This document shows, piece after piece, positions 25,158 to 34,063 of a stretch of DNA of 49,134 bases. Made by a program: the position numbers and the translations under genes. Numbering within the stretch: the first letter of the stretch is position 1; every line of letters starts with the position of its first letter. Source of the stretch: JBBQFC01 sp038321615. GTDB lineage: Bacteria; Bacteroidota; Bacteroidia; Flavobacteriales_D; Cryomorphaceae. The stretch spans positions 1-49,134 of the forward strand of contig JBBQFC010000021.1 of the NCBI GenBank assembly GCA_038321615.1, given 5' to 3'. The notes beneath the pieces were generated by a model. That model was not told the DNA's origin and searched no databases. It saw only the letters and a list, made by a program, of their open reading frames with translations.

Positions 25158-26632
25158 AAGAAGAAGAAAATTTGGATTCCCTTGCCCGACAATTGCTCTA
25201 CAATACCGAGACAGAGCCATCAGAAGCAGTTTGGGCAAGATTGGAAGCTCAACTCCCTGCATCCAAAAAGCGTATCTCGCCCATACTTTTCACAAAAAAA
25301 ATAGGCTTTGCCGTACTTTTCATGGCAGTAGGCGCTGGTGGTTGGTGGTATTGGGGTAGTGGGCACCCGGCAAACACTCGTCCTATTCAACAACCTGTAG
25401 TTTCTCAAGGAAAGTCTGAAAAATCCATTTTCGAGGAGGAAATGAATAAGGGAAAAACTCCTTCGGAATCTATGACGAATAGCTCCAAAACGCAAGTACC
25501 GCCAGCCGTAAACCTGACTGATAAAAATATGGACCCGAACCAAAATGGAGCTGGGTCTTTTAACCAAGTGCATTCAGCTTACGGCCACGAAATCGCAGGT
25601 TCACAAGAGTTGGATGAAGTGAAATCGATGCAAGGAAAAAAAATCGCATCCTTAAGAATTGTGGACCAACCACAAAGCGAGCGCAGTAGCTATCAGAATA
25701 GAACGGCAGTCCCAGAAACGCAATCGTTAAGTACACCTTCTGACCCATTTCGAACGGACTTACAGTTCATGGCCGCTAAATCAACGCGTTCGAGTATTGG
25801 CAACCCAAATTTTATTTCCGACGGCCCAAAATTCGAATTTGGATCACCACCCCGATCGGGCTGGGTTGTTGGAGCCTTTGCCGATTTAAGGCTTACATCT
25901 CTAAAAATTCGTCAGAGCACCGAGAGCTCGGCAGTTCTTGTAGATTCGATTCTGTCGAAAGAAAATGTCTCCACAAATTATGGTCTCGGCATTAGCTTTG
26001 GATATCACATCAACGAATCATGGCGAATTTCATCGGGCGTGGCTCTCGCTAAATGGTGCCGGGTAACGAGCTACCCCGTAGAATTTGATCTTCCGGAAGC
26101 CTTCGTCGGAGTTGCAACGAATATAGGTGACCCCGTTCCCCTCGAACAAGAAATTTTTTCAGCCACTGGTATTCAGACGGTCAATTGGAACGCTACTGCC
26201 GGAGATTTCGTTGGTGCTTCCGAACTCAACACCTTGAACGAAGAGCTGAACGAGACTTTGAATATTGAAGAATGCTATGAACTCCTGCGTGTCCCGATTC
26301 AAATTGAGTACCGCTTTCGCACCAAACGAATCGGAATACTTCCCGGCGCAGGTTTGGCTTATGACCGCGTAATTTCGAGAACCACTAAACTTGTGAATTC
26401 CAATATTCCGGATACGGAGATAGCCCTGAGAAACCAGGAAAACGCAAGACAAAATTTCGTTTCCTTCACGGCATCCCTTCATTTGGAATACCAGCTCTCA
26501 GAAAAGTGGGCAATGCGCGCTGGGGCAAGTTATCAGGAATGGATTACCCCAGTATATCAAAGCGATCAAATAAAAACTTATCCCCGCTTAGTTTCGGTTG
26601 ATGCTGGACTTATTTACATCTTCAGCCGCTGA
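25154..26632 (+). CDS. Membrane-anchored protein with N-terminal anti-sigma-like segment and C-terminal beta-barrel-like domain
   Basis: A 492-residue protein. Residues 1-48 are cytoplasmic-type and charged (DSLARQLLYNTETEPSEAVW), like the short anti-sigma segments of Bacteroidetes. One membrane span follows (about 50-68, GFAVLFMAVGAGGWWYW). Residues 70-200 are a polar Ser/Gln/Lys linker. Residues about 220-492 look like an outer-membrane beta-barrel (GWVVGAFADLRLTSL, TNYGLGISFGYHINESWRISSGVAL, FVSFTASLHLEYQLSEKW, ending in GLIYIFSR). It overlaps the sigma gene by 4 bases and probably controls it. No signal peptide; the inner-membrane span and outer-membrane fold are a topological puzzle. Confidence 0.8.
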   Translation: MKEEENLDSLARQLLYNTETEPSEAVWARLEAQLPASKKRISPILFTKKIGFAVLFMAVGAGGWWYWGSGHPANTRPIQQPVVSQGKSEKSIFEEEMNKGKTPSESMTNSSKTQVPPAVNLTDKNMDPNQNGAGSFNQVHSAYGHEIAGSQELDEVKSMQGKKIASLRIVDQPQSERSSYQNRTAVPETQSLSTPSDPFRTDLQFMAAKSTRSSIGNPNFISDGPKFEFGSPPRSGWVVGAFADLRLTSLKIRQSTESSAVLVDSILSKENVSTNYGLGISFGYHINESWRISSGVALAKWCRVTSYPVEFDLPEAFVGVATNIGDPVPLEQEIFSATGIQTVNWNATAGDFVGASELNTLNEELNETLNIEECYELLRVPIQIEYRFRTKRIGILPGAGLAYDRVISRTTKLVNSNIPDTEIALRNQENARQNFVSFTASLHLEYQLSEKWAMRAGASYQEWITPVYQSDQIKTYPRLVSVDAGLIYIFSR

Positions 26633-26683
26633 TTTGTAACTTCTTGGTTGCACATCGCACTTTAGAAATAAAGAACCACATAT

Positions 26684-27358
26684 ATGAAAACGAGTATCAG
26701 CCTTATAACTGTCACTTTAATGCTCGCTTCTTGCGCGAGCGACGATGATCAGCAGCCAAGCCAAGATCATAACCTTAAAAATGAATTGAGATGGAATGAT
26801 CTCAGGGTTGGCCAGTCAAACCGATTTATTGTATTCCGCACTTCCTGCCCTACTTCGGGAAACATCGAATACACCGGTGATACATTGCTATTAGAAGTAG
26901 TAAGCCAGGGAGAAGGCCTTGGACTTCGCGAAAGCTATACCGACGGCTCTCCTATTCTGCAATTGATTGACATAATTCCTGCTATTTATCCCGTGATTCC
27001 AGAAAACGACTATCTGCTTTTGCCAGAGCGAAATTCTTCTCGACTGTTCTTCTTTTTCGGAAACGATACCCTGCCGATGCAAAAGCCGAGCAATATTAAC
27101 CTTCAGCAAGGCTCGTGTTTCATTGAATACAGTAATGGCGAACCTTTCATCGGAGAAGAAATAGGGCGGATTTCGCCTTATTCGATTGGCGATAAACAGT
27201 ATTTTGACAAACGTGTGGTATCGTGTGTTCCACCCTTTTTAAATCTTGACGCCTATTTGGTTTTCGATTCCAAACAACTTCACATCAGTATGTCCATTTC
27301 TGCTGATCCCGGGGCTATTTTTAACGTCTCTGGCTTCGGTTTGATTGCAAATGATTAA
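26684..27358 (+). CDS. Hypothetical lipoprotein
   Basis: A 224-residue lipoprotein; the signal ends in LMLASCASDD with an acidic +2/+3 region, as is usual for Bacteroidetes surface-exported lipoproteins (SDD after Cys). The mature part is beta-rich with four scattered Cys and no known domain. It lies 51 bases after the barrel protein and may be in the same transcript, which ends at the 27402 hairpin. Confidence 0.75.
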   Translation: MKTSISLITVTLMLASCASDDDQQPSQDHNLKNELRWNDLRVGQSNRFIVFRTSCPTSGNIEYTGDTLLLEVVSQGEGLGLRESYTDGSPILQLIDIIPAIYPVIPENDYLLLPERNSSRLFFFFGNDTLPMQKPSNINLQQGSCFIEYSNGEPFIGEEIGRISPYSIGDKQYFDKRVVSCVPPFLNLDAYLVFDSKQLHISMSISADPGAIFNVSGFGLIAND

Positions 27359-27401
27359 TTAATTATGCGAATTAGATTATCCTGGCAAAGGTTAAAATAA
27401 C

Positions 27402-27435
27402 GCAGCGCAGGGTTGAATCCCTGCGCTGCATTTTA
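27402..27435 (+). terminator. Rho-independent terminator after the lipoprotein gene
   Basis: GCAGCGCAGGG-TTGAAT-CCCTGCGCTGC is a perfect 11-bp stem followed by ATTTTATTTTT. It lies 43 bases after the stop at 27358. Confidence 0.92.
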
Positions 27436-27750
27436 TTTTTCGGATAGTGTCTTCGCTGCTTCGATCGCGAAGCCAGCAAAAATGTAAAGCGCGCAGTTGT
27501 AAAATGGATCGCCTAAATTGTCTTTGGCGACGTCGACTAAAATAATGCCGCACACCGAAGTTTATTCTCATTCCATCTAATAATAATAATCTACAACCGG
27601 GGAGCTACGCAGTGCTTACCGCCTCAAACGAATTGAACCCGTTATTGATATCAATATGGAATTCCAAATTGGACTCTTCTTTAAAATCTGGCAAACGCAG
27701 ACAGCCAGCCGGACTAAAAAAATCAAGAATACATTGAATAGAAAAGGAAA
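27433..27750 (-). pseudogene. Two short sense-like reading-frame remnants
   Basis: The gap 27359-27777 has no intact gene. On the minus strand, 27433-27561 reads as a C-terminal-like frame, GIILVDVAKDNLGDPF then YNCALYIFAGFAIEAAKTL and a stop. 27605 to about 27750 reads SPAGCLRLPDFKEESNLEF then HIDINNGFNSFEAVSTA and a stop. Both lack a start codon and are closed upstream by stops. They look like decayed coding DNA; chance cannot be excluded. Confidence 0.3.
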
Positions 27751-27777
27751 GAATTCAATAGCCAGAAAAATATATCC

Positions 27778-28371
27778 CTACACCACTTGGTAGAGCACAG
27801 CCGCGTAAGCGAAGAAGCGCACGATTCGAAACATGCCAAGTAAAACTAACATCCGAAAGGAGTATTTGAGCATGCCTGCCCCCAAACACATGGTGCTGTA
27901 AGGCAGAGGAAATAAGGCGGCAATAACGATGATTAAACCTCCCCAATTGCGGAGCAGGGCAAACTGCTTGGCGCAGCGAACATTAATATAATCGCTGATA
28001 CGCGGTATAGCTACCAGTTGCTTACCGAGATAGTAGGCCAGAAAACCAGCCAGGTAACTCATCACAGCCAATAAGCCAACCACGGCGTAAGGCGACGCAA
28101 ACTTTAAGGCCCAGATAATGAATAGATCCGGGGGTAGTAGCCCGAGTATCGTTTCGCTCAGAAAAAATATGGTCAGAATGATCTCATTTGAGATTACATT
28201 AACATACCGATCGAAATAGTGAGCCACACCCGGGGTGAACTGTTCGAAAGCCAATAGGCCCAGGCCAATGACGGCGAAAGTGAGAATAAACTTGGTACCC
28301 AAATCTCGCAGGAAGGGGTAAAATCCCTTGCGCTGGTAGAAATAATGGTATCGAAGTATGATTCGTTTCAT
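27778..28371 (-). CDS. VTT/DedA-like (YqaA-type) inner-membrane protein
   Basis: A 197-residue polytopic protein with about five membrane segments. The central FFLSETILGLLPPDLFIIWAL and GFLAYYLGKQLVA pieces, with Gly/Pro in re-entrant positions and a C-terminal PLPYSTMCLGAGML, match the VTT/DedA (SNARE-associated) family, members of which move or flip polyprenyl and phospholipid groups. It lies 111 bases downstream of ppx in the same direction and may belong to the valS-ppx transcript. Confidence 0.75.
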   Translation of the reverse strand: MKRIILRYHYFYQRKGFYPFLRDLGTKFILTFAVIGLGLLAFEQFTPGVAHYFDRYVNVISNEIILTIFFLSETILGLLPPDLFIIWALKFASPYAVVGLLAVMSYLAGFLAYYLGKQLVAIPRISDYINVRCAKQFALLRNWGGLIIVIAALFPLPYSTMCLGAGMLKYSFRMLVLLGMFRIVRFFAYAAVLYQVV

Positions 28372-28482
28372 GGACTATCGCTCTGCACAAGGCTTACGGC
28401 AACTGAGGGTTAAAGTTATAGCGAACTATCCAAATAAAAAAGGGTAAATTGTTAAAAGCGGATTTCTTTTAAAATGTGCCGA

Positions 28483-29400
28483 CTATTCCACTTCTGCCTT
28501 CTTCTTCATGGCTTCTTTTTGGGTAGAAGTATGAAGTTGAAACAAGTGAAGTGCTATCCCGTCCGACAATCCAATTTTGGGTACCGAAATGCGGTCTATA
28601 CTTGCAGCGGTAAGCACATTTAGAAAAATCTCGCCCGCGGGCACTATTACGTCGGCCCGATCGGGGCGAAGCCGAAATTTCAAGATGCGCTCTTCCAAAG
28701 TGAGCTCAGCTATCGAAGTATGTAATGCTTGCAATTGCGAAAGGGGCATAAGCTCTCCATGGCCCAGGCCACTCATTTTGAACAACCTATTGATATTACC
28801 CCCTGTGCCTATGGCTATGATATTTTGCTCACCGGCTGTAATTTCTTCCACCCAACTCGTCATTTCGCGCCAAGCTTTGGTAGTGACTTTTTGCTTCAAC
28901 ATTCGCACAGTACCGATCTTAAAGGATCTGGCGCGCACGCGTTTCGCGTTTTTAAGAAGCGTGATTTCTGTACTTCCCCCGCCCACATCAATATAAAGGT
29001 AAGTGCGCGTGGGGTCGAGCTTTTGCGTTTTGAACGTTGAAAAAATAAGGTTGGCCTCCGACTGACCGTTGATGATCTCAATGTTTACCCCGGTAAATTG
29101 TTTTACGCGATCGAGCACTTCGGTCGAATTTTCAGCTTCGCGCATGGCGCTGGTGGCACAGGCTCGCCAATCGCGCACTTCGTACACATCGATTAAGTAG
29201 CGGAAAGCCTTAATCGTTTTTATGAGCTTTTTGGTCTTGCTACCTGAAATTTTACCCGAATCGAATACCGAAGCACCAAGTCGCAAGGGTACACGCACAA
29301 GCGAAAGCTTGGTAATATTGAGATTGTCGGGAGTCTCGATGATGTCGGCGATGAGCAACCGTACCGCGTTGGAACCTATGTCGATGGCTGCAAACTTCAA
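28483..29400 (-). CDS. ppx: Exopolyphosphatase (Ppx/GppA family)
   Basis: Hydrolyses inorganic polyphosphate or pppGpp. A 305-residue short form, without the C-terminal HD domain of long GppA. The ASKHA nucleotide-binding motifs are AIDIGSNAVRLL (5-16) and YIDVGGGSTEI (about 136-146), with GTGGNINRL later. The start is TTG 29400, which overlaps the valS TGA as a 4-base TTGA; no in-frame ATG matches the conserved N-terminus. It is therefore probably translationally coupled to valS. Confidence 0.93.
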   Translation of the reverse strand: MKFAAIDIGSNAVRLLIADIIETPDNLNITKLSLVRVPLRLGASVFDSGKISGSKTKKLIKTIKAFRYLIDVYEVRDWRACATSAMREAENSTEVLDRVKQFTGVNIEIINGQSEANLIFSTFKTQKLDPTRTYLYIDVGGGSTEITLLKNAKRVRARSFKIGTVRMLKQKVTTKAWREMTSWVEEITAGEQNIIAIGTGGNINRLFKMSGLGHGELMPLSQLQALHTSIAELTLEERILKFRLRPDRADVIVPAGEIFLNVLTAASIDRISVPKIGLSDGIALHLFQLHTSTQKEAMKKKAEVE

Positions 29401-32024
29401 AACGCCATGCCCATTTCGGCCAGTTTAGTTTCCAATAGATTGATCTTATTTTGCGCATCGGCTTCTTTTTTGCGCTCGTTGGCTACCACCGCATCGGGGG
29501 CACCCGACATGAATTTCTCATTAGTCAGTTTTTGCTGCACCGATTTCAAAAAGCCGCGTAAGTAATCGATTTCTTCCTTCATTTTGCCAGTCTGCTCTTC
29601 CATGTCAACAGCTTCGCCATAAGGAATTGCAAAAGTGATACGGTCTATTACAAATTGAAAAGCCTGCTTTGGCATTTCCCCTATGGCTTCTATTTCGCCC
29701 ACATTGGCCAGTTTGGCTATAATAGGCACTTGCGTCAATGGAAAATCTTTACCCGATTCTACAAAGAGCTCCAATGTTGTCTTCATCGGAATATTATTCT
29801 GTGCCCTGATGTTGCGCACTTCTGTAATAATGGCGCAGCTACGTTCGAAATCTGCAATGATTTGCGCGTTGTAAACTTTGGCTTTCGGCCAGGGTGCTAT
29901 TACCAGTGCTTCGGATGGAGTAAGCCGTGCTCGGAGCAAATGCCACATCTCTTCGGAGATAAACGGCATAAGGGGATGCATCAGCTTCAATAATATTTCA
30001 AAATGGCGCACTACTATTTCCTTGGTCCCTTTGTCTATCGCCATGCCATAAATAGGTTTCACAGCTTCCAGGTATATACTGCAGAAGTCGTTCCACGCAA
30101 ACTTGTAAGTAAGCATTAAGGCTTCCGAAATTCGAAACTTGGCGTAGCAATCGTCTATTTCGACGATAACCTGATTCAGTCGATTCTCCATCCAATCAGT
30201 AGCGAGTATTGCCGACTCTGGGCGCGGATGATCTTCTGGAGTCCACGACGTAACTAGCCGCATGGCATTCCACATTTTATTGGAGAAGTTTCGCCCTTGC
30301 TCACAAAGCGACTCGTCAAATGGCAAGTCGTTGCCTGCAGGCGAAGAAAACAGCATACCGACGCGCACACCATCGGCTCCAAATTGCTCCATGAGCTCGA
30401 TGGGGTCGGGCGAGTTGCCTAGCGATTTACTCATCTTTCGGCCCAGCTTATCGCGAACGATGCCCGTGAAATAAACATTTTTAAAGGGCTTCTCACCGCG
30501 GTATTCGTACCCAGCCATAATCATCCTTGCCACCCAGAAAAACATAATTTCCGGTGCCGTCACCAAATCATTTGTGGGGTAGTAATAATCTACTTCTTCT
30601 TTGGAATAAAAACCGTTGAAGACCGACATTGGCCAAAGCCAAGACGAAAACCAGGTGTCGAGCACGTCATCGTCCTGCTTCAGATCGTCGGGGTTTACAA
30701 TTTTCCCAACATCCTGAAGTCGGCTTATAGCATCGTCGATGTCAGTAGCGATGATGTAGTCGTGCTCACCTTCGCCATAATAGAAAGCCGGAATGCGGTG
30801 GCCCCACCAAAGCTGGCGCGAGATGCACCAATCCTTGATATTTTCCATCCAGTTGCGGTAACTGTTCTTAAATTTAGGTGGCCAAAATTGCACGTCGTCA
30901 TTCATCACGTGGTCGAGTGCGGGCTCGCTCAAATCTTTCATTTTCACGAACCACTGTAAGGAGAGTCGTGGCTCGATGGGTACATCGGTGCGCTCCGAAT
31001 AGCCCACTTTATTGGTGTAGGGCTCGGTTTTTATCAAATGACCAGCGGACGCCAGATCAACCGCAATTTTGGCGCGAACGTCAAAGCGATCTTCGCCCAC
31101 GTAGAGCTGTGCATCGGTACTTAGCGTGCCGTCGGCTTCCAGAATATCGATAATCTCGAGCCCATGTTTTTGCCCGAGTTCGTAATCGTTTACATCGTGA
31201 GCGGGGGTAACTTTCAAACACCCCGTCCCAAACTCCATATCTACATACGTATCGGTAATAATTGGTATTATGCGCCCTACTAGTGGCACTATAGCCGATT
31301 TGCCATGTAGATGGCGGTATCGCTCATCGTCGGGATGGATACAAATAGCGGTATCACCGAGAATCGTTTCAGGTCGAGTAGTGGCTATGGTGATGTAATC
31401 CTGGCTTTCGGCAACGCGATAGCGCACATGGTAGAGCTTGGAATCTACTTCCTTGTGAATTACTTCTTCGTCGCTCAATGCAGTTTTAGCGGAAGGATCC
31501 CAGTTGATCATCCGCTTACCGCGATAGATATACCCTTTTTGGTGTAGATCGATAAAGGTATCGATTACACTTCGGGAATAGTCGGGATCCATGGTGAAAG
31601 TTTCGCGATCCCAATCGCAACTCGCGCCCAATTTTTTCAATTGTTGAAGAATAATGCCCCCATGTTTGTTCTTCCATTCCCAGGCATGAGCGAGGAACTC
31701 ATCGCGTGAAAGGTCGCTTTTCTTGATGCCTTCCTTGCGCAGTTTCTGCACCACTTTGGCTTCCGTAGCGATAGATGCATGATCTACGCCAGGCACCCAG
31801 CAAGCGTTCTTGCCTTCCATGCGGGCTTTACGTACCAAAATATCCTGGATGGTGTTGTTGAGCATGTGGCCCATGTGGAGCACACCCGTAACATTGGGCG
31901 GTGGAATCACCACGGTGTAAGGCTCCCGGTGGTCGGGCTTGGATTTAAAAAAACCGTGCTCCAACCAGTAGTTGTACCACTTGCCTTCTATAGCTTTGGG
32001 GTCGAATATCTTAGCAATTTCCAT
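29397..32024 (-). CDS. valS: Valyl-tRNA synthetase
   Basis: Charges tRNA-Val. 875 residues, the normal bacterial length. The class I HIGH motif appears as HMGH at 50-53 (PPPNVTGVLHMGH) and KMSKS near residue 528 (GRKMSKSLGNSPDP). The editing (CP1) domain lies between (TTRPETILGDTAI). The anticodon-binding domain and a C-terminal coiled coil (KMKEEIDYLRGFLKSVQ...) complete it. It heads a minus-strand group with ppx and the VTT protein and is divergent from the DUF1573 gene. Confidence 0.97.
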   Translation of the reverse strand: MEIAKIFDPKAIEGKWYNYWLEHGFFKSKPDHREPYTVVIPPPNVTGVLHMGHMLNNTIQDILVRKARMEGKNACWVPGVDHASIATEAKVVQKLRKEGIKKSDLSRDEFLAHAWEWKNKHGGIILQQLKKLGASCDWDRETFTMDPDYSRSVIDTFIDLHQKGYIYRGKRMINWDPSAKTALSDEEVIHKEVDSKLYHVRYRVAESQDYITIATTRPETILGDTAICIHPDDERYRHLHGKSAIVPLVGRIIPIITDTYVDMEFGTGCLKVTPAHDVNDYELGQKHGLEIIDILEADGTLSTDAQLYVGEDRFDVRAKIAVDLASAGHLIKTEPYTNKVGYSERTDVPIEPRLSLQWFVKMKDLSEPALDHVMNDDVQFWPPKFKNSYRNWMENIKDWCISRQLWWGHRIPAFYYGEGEHDYIIATDIDDAISRLQDVGKIVNPDDLKQDDDVLDTWFSSWLWPMSVFNGFYSKEEVDYYYPTNDLVTAPEIMFFWVARMIMAGYEYRGEKPFKNVYFTGIVRDKLGRKMSKSLGNSPDPIELMEQFGADGVRVGMLFSSPAGNDLPFDESLCEQGRNFSNKMWNAMRLVTSWTPEDHPRPESAILATDWMENRLNQVIVEIDDCYAKFRISEALMLTYKFAWNDFCSIYLEAVKPIYGMAIDKGTKEIVVRHFEILLKLMHPLMPFISEEMWHLLRARLTPSEALVIAPWPKAKVYNAQIIADFERSCAIITEVRNIRAQNNIPMKTTLELFVESGKDFPLTQVPIIAKLANVGEIEAIGEMPKQAFQFVIDRITFAIPYGEAVDMEEQTGKMKEEIDYLRGFLKSVQQKLTNEKFMSGAPDAVVANERKKEADAQNKINLLETKLAEMGMAF

Positions 32025-32112
32025 GGGTTCGCGTTTGCCTTAAAGAGCAGAAACAAGCCCGTAAAGGTATGAATTTCAAAAGGCGGAACGTTTAAAATTG
32101 ACCTTGGCTTTC

Positions 32113-32125
32113 GCTAGAATCTAGC
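32113..32125. promoter_or_regulatory. Palindrome in the valS / DUF1573 divergent gap
   Basis: GCTAGA-A-TCTAGC, a perfect 6+6 inverted repeat centred in the 174-base divergent intergenic region. Could be an operator; no factor can be named. Confidence 0.3.
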
Positions 32126-32198
32126 TTGTTAAAGTTTTGTTAAGCATCTGAACCTTCCAGAAGGCACAACGTACTTTTAGCCTATAAAACCCGAAAAT

Positions 32199-32651
32199 AT
32201 GAAAAATCTATTCCTATCACTCGCTGTGCTTTTCGCAACTGCTAGTGCTAGTTACGCCCAAACAGGTCAGCCCCTTACTGGTGGCGCAAAAATTACCATC
32301 GACAAAGAAGTACACGATTATGGTACGATTAAGCAAAACGCAAACGGCGCCTGCGAATTTTTGGTTACAAACACAGGTAGCGAGCCATTGATCATCTCCA
32401 ACGCAAAAGGTTCTTGCGGCTGCACGGTGCCTGAGTGGCCAAAAGCGCCAATTCTTCCTGGAAAATCGGCTACTATGACTGTGCGCTACGACACGAAGCG
32501 TGTAGGCCCGATTAACAAAAACGTAACAATCACTTCGAATGACAGCGGCAACGAGAACATTGTAGTGCGGATCAAGGGAAATGTCTTGGCATCTGAAAAC
32601 GGCAGCGATATGCCAGTGAAAATTGCTCCTGGCGCACCAGCAGCAAACTAA
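32199..32651 (+). CDS. DUF1573 family exported protein
   Basis: A 150-residue exported protein with a signal peptide (to about residue 20, YAQ). The rest is one immunoglobulin-like DUF1573 domain: HDYGTIKQNANGACEFLVTNTG, SNAKGSCGCTVPEWPK (Cys pair CGC), LPGKSATMTVRYDT and NKNVTITSND. Such proteins are common in Bacteroidetes envelopes; function not known. It stands alone, with a terminator 35 bases later. Confidence 0.9.
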   Translation: MKNLFLSLAVLFATASASYAQTGQPLTGGAKITIDKEVHDYGTIKQNANGACEFLVTNTGSEPLIISNAKGSCGCTVPEWPKAPILPGKSATMTVRYDTKRVGPINKNVTITSNDSGNENIVVRIKGNVLASENGSDMPVKIAPGAPAAN

Positions 32652-32685
32652 GCTCTTATTGAACTCTGAAGAGTTCGCTTAATTG

Positions 32686-32722
32686 AAAGCGGGTTTTCCG
32701 AAAGGATCTCTCGCTTTTTTTT
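32686..32722 (+). terminator. Rho-independent terminator after the DUF1573 gene
   Basis: AAAGCGGG pairs with CTCGCTTT (one G-T pair), and TCC-GAAA-GGA forms the top of the stem across a small internal loop. A run of eight T follows. Confidence 0.8.
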
Positions 32723-32833
32723 GCGCTAGAGCCAGATAACTCATTGATTGCTGCCGCTTGATCACCCAAGCGGCCATGTTTTTTTTTATCCCTTAATTTT
32801 TCAGATTTTTGCACACGTTTTTAAAAGACCCCT

Positions 32834-34063
32834 ATGCCAGGAATTTCTCAAAAAGCCTTCCGAATGCCCGAGTCGCCGATTCGCAAACTTATGCCCTACG
32901 CCAACAAGGCCAAGGCCGAAGGAAAAAAAGTACTACACCTCAATATCGGTCAGCCCGACATTAAAACTCCCGAAGTGGTAATTGAGCGTATCAAAGCGCT
33001 TAATCGAGACATCATAGAGTACTCCCCATCAGAAGGATTTGCGAGCTACCGCACCAAGTTGGCTGCGTATTACCAGAGCAAGGGTATCCCAGTGCAAGCC
33101 GAAGAAATAATGGTGACTACCGGAGGCTCCGAAGCCTTGATTTTTGCCATGATGACGTGTTTTGACATTGGCGATGAAGTAATTATTCCTGAACCGTACT
33201 ATGCCAACTACAGCGGGTTTGCCACTATGGCCGACGTGCATGTGAGGCCCATTACCACCAGTATCGACGAAGCTTTTGCCTTGCCCCCTGCCGAACTTTT
33301 CGAAACGCTTATTACCGACCAAACGAAAGGGATTGTTTTATGCAATCCAGGAAACCCAACAGGCAGGCTCTATTCGCGCGTGGAGCTGGAAGCCATAGCC
33401 GCTTTGGCCAAAAAATTTGATCTCTACATTATTGCCGATGAAGTGTACCGCGAGTTTTGCTACGACGGTGCCGATCCCATTAGCATGTATAGCCTCGATG
33501 GCATCGACGAAAATGTGATTCTTATTGACTCCGTTTCCAAGCGATATTCTATGTGTGGGGCGCGAATTGGAGCGTTGATTACCCGCAACAAGGCCGTTCG
33601 TGAAGCTGCCTTAAAATTTGCGCAGGCGCGCCTAAGCCCTCCTACTTTTGGCCAATTGGCTGCCGAAGCGGCCTTGGACACTCCGCAATCGTATTTCGAT
33701 GGCGTAATCGAAGAGTATGTGGCACGCCGCGATTACGCTGTAGCCGCGCTAAATAATATTCCTGGAGTATTCTGCCCCACCCCAAGTGGTGCTTTTTACG
33801 CCATGGCTCGATTGCCTATTGACGATAGTGACCGCTTTTGCCAATGGCTGCTCGAAGATTTTAGTTATCAAAACACCACAGTAATGCTTGCCCCTGCAAC
33901 GGGTTTCTACATAAGCAGAGGTCTGGGCAGGCAAGAAGTACGATTGGCTTACGTGCTCAATAAAAAGGACTTAACCATGGCCATGACTGTACTTACAAAA
34001 GCCCTCGAAGTGTATCCAGGAAAAGTGGAAATAACTATCGATGCCTTAACTTCTGCCCTATGA
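32834..34063 (+). CDS. PLP-dependent aminotransferase (class I/II, AspC-like)
   Basis: A 409-residue fold-type I aminotransferase. The PLP-binding lysine is Lys236 in IDSVSKRYSMCGARIG. Other marks are LNIGQPDIKTP, TTGGSEALI, NPGNPTG and a C-terminal Arg in EVRLAYVL. Substrate unknown. The Ser-Cys-rich Lys segment (YSMCGARIG instead of xxMxGxRxG) sets it apart from the next gene. It starts a tight run: its TGA overlaps the next ATG in ATGA. Confidence 0.9.
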   Translation: MPGISQKAFRMPESPIRKLMPYANKAKAEGKKVLHLNIGQPDIKTPEVVIERIKALNRDIIEYSPSEGFASYRTKLAAYYQSKGIPVQAEEIMVTTGGSEALIFAMMTCFDIGDEVIIPEPYYANYSGFATMADVHVRPITTSIDEAFALPPAELFETLITDQTKGIVLCNPGNPTGRLYSRVELEAIAALAKKFDLYIIADEVYREFCYDGADPISMYSLDGIDENVILIDSVSKRYSMCGARIGALITRNKAVREAALKFAQARLSPPTFGQLAAEAALDTPQSYFDGVIEEYVARRDYAVAALNNIPGVFCPTPSGAFYAMARLPIDDSDRFCQWLLEDFSYQNTTVMLAPATGFYISRGLGRQEVRLAYVLNKKDLTMAMTVLTKALEVYPGKVEITIDALTSAL

